Both the position numbers and the translations under genes were made by a program. The notes beneath the pieces were generated by a model. It saw nothing but the letters and a program-made list of their open reading frames with translations. It did not search any database and had not been told where the DNA came from. From assembly GCA_963736055.1 (NCBI GenBank), contig CAVTNM010000008.1:868001-932000 (forward strand): 64,000 bases of DNA, given 5' to 3'. This DNA is from AC-32 sp963736055. GTDB lineage: Bacteria > Actinomycetota > Thermoleophilia > Gaiellales > Gaiellaceae. Of the stretch, positions 63,556 to 64,000 are shown one piece after another; within the stretch, counting starts at the first letter, position 1; each line of letters opens with the position of its first letter.

Positions 63556-64000
63556 AACCGAAGTCGTCGCCGGGATCGGCAACGACTACAAGTACGGCTT
63601 CCACGACGAGGAGAACTACTTCTTCAAGTCGGGCCGCGGTCTCTCGCCTGAGCTCGTCGCATCGATCTCCGAGCACAAGAACGAGCCGGAGTGGATGCGC
63701 AAGTTCCGCCTCAAGTCGCTGGAGTACTTCCGGGCGCGTCCCCTGCCCGAGTGGGGCGGCGACCTCTCCGGGATCGACTTCGAGAACATCTTCTACTACA
63801 TCCGCCCGACCGAGAAGCAGGCTAATTCCTGGGAGGATTTGCCCTCCGAGATCAAGGACACCTGGGACAAGCTCGGGATCCCAGAGGCGGAGAAGAAGTA
63901 CCTCGCCGGCGTCGGCGCGCAGTACGAGTCCGAGGTCGTCTACCACAAGCTGCAGGAGGATCTCGAAAAGAAGGGCGTGATCTTCCTCGACATGGACACC
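63539..64000 (+). CDS. sufB: Fe-S cluster assembly scaffold SufB (3' partial)
   Basis: First 154 codons. NDYKYGFHDEENYFFKSGRGLSPELVASISEHKNEPEWMRKFRLKSLEYF is characteristic of SufB. ATG at 63539 with AAGGAG 5 bp upstream, overlapping sufC. The gene runs past the window end; SufD presumably follows. Confidence 0.96.
   Translation, partial: MAATPETEVVAGIGNDYKYGFHDEENYFFKSGRGLSPELVASISEHKNEPEWMRKFRLKSLEYFRARPLPEWGGDLSGIDFENIFYYIRPTEKQANSWEDLPSEIKDTWDKLGIPEAEKKYLAGVGAQYESEVVYHKLQEDLEKKGVIFLDMDT

Overview
The window is very GC-rich, uses many GTG and TTG starts, and most same-strand neighbours are translationally coupled by 4-bp GTGA/ATGA overlaps. A Holin-X-type membrane protein, a DUF6458 protein, a GerW/YtfJ-type protein, SpoIID, polyprenol-phosphate mannose synthase, an ECF42 sigma factor with its DGPF partner, a caa3-type oxidase of A2 class and a sufC-sufB order together point to an actinobacterium, most likely class Thermoleophilia. 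This placement is an inference from gene content; no 16S gene is present. It reads as chromosomal backbone: no transposase, integrase, phage structural gene or CRISPR array was seen.

Layout. 1-2.05 kb: LigD-type polymerase (partial, frameshifted) and RsgA. 2.05-7.3 kb (mostly minus): permease, ABC ATPase and GNAT operon, DUF1272 protein, paired palindromes, then the DGPF protein, ECF42 sigma factor and dimethylargininase operon. 7.5-11.8 kb: HEAT protein, universal stress protein, PASTA protein, MrfA/YprA-type helicase, small monooxygenase-like protein. 11.8-15 kb: TPP riboswitch and thiD-thiM-thiE-thiL. 15-24.8 kb: orphan DppB-type permease, thioredoxin, mannosyltransferase, polX, amino-acid decarboxylase, two CYTH proteins, NUDIX hydrolase, LytS/LytR pair and EamA transporter. 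25-31.7 kb: trehalose phosphatase, two half-size TauE proteins, M23 peptidase, YtxH-like protein, hsp20-lon. 31.8-42.2 kb: rmlACDB, SpoIID, subtilase, and a minus-strand cluster for an acidic N-acetylated nucleotide sugar (wecB, dehydrogenase, oxidoreductase, acyltransferase). tRNA-Lys(CTT) lies at 42.26 kb. 42.6-49.5 kb: stress, membrane and hypothetical proteins. 49.6-53.1 kb: two cytosolic histidine kinases, tail to tail. 53.5-59.3 kb: coxB-coxA-(USP-like)-coxC, a TM+USP-like protein and a di-haem lipoprotein. 59.3-62.6 kb: STAS protein, TPR protein, adenosine deaminase, tatC, tatA. 62.8-64 kb: sufC and the start of sufB.

Three things stand out beyond the genes. First, a family of short two-hairpin intergenic repeats (three dispersed copies, plus what looks like a related 60-bp unit in three perfect tandem copies), and a separate 163-bp near-perfect intergenic palindrome. 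Second, the TPP aptamer's 3' end is duplicated 143 bp downstream, where it supplies the thiD ribosome binding site, as if an insertion had split the riboswitch from the site it controls. Third, a repeated USP-like domain (three copies in two proteins) sits inside the cytochrome oxidase locus.

Six otherwise well-conserved genes each carry a single extra base that breaks the frame while the protein resumes correctly afterwards. This looks more like residual insertion errors in the assembly than six real pseudogenes.
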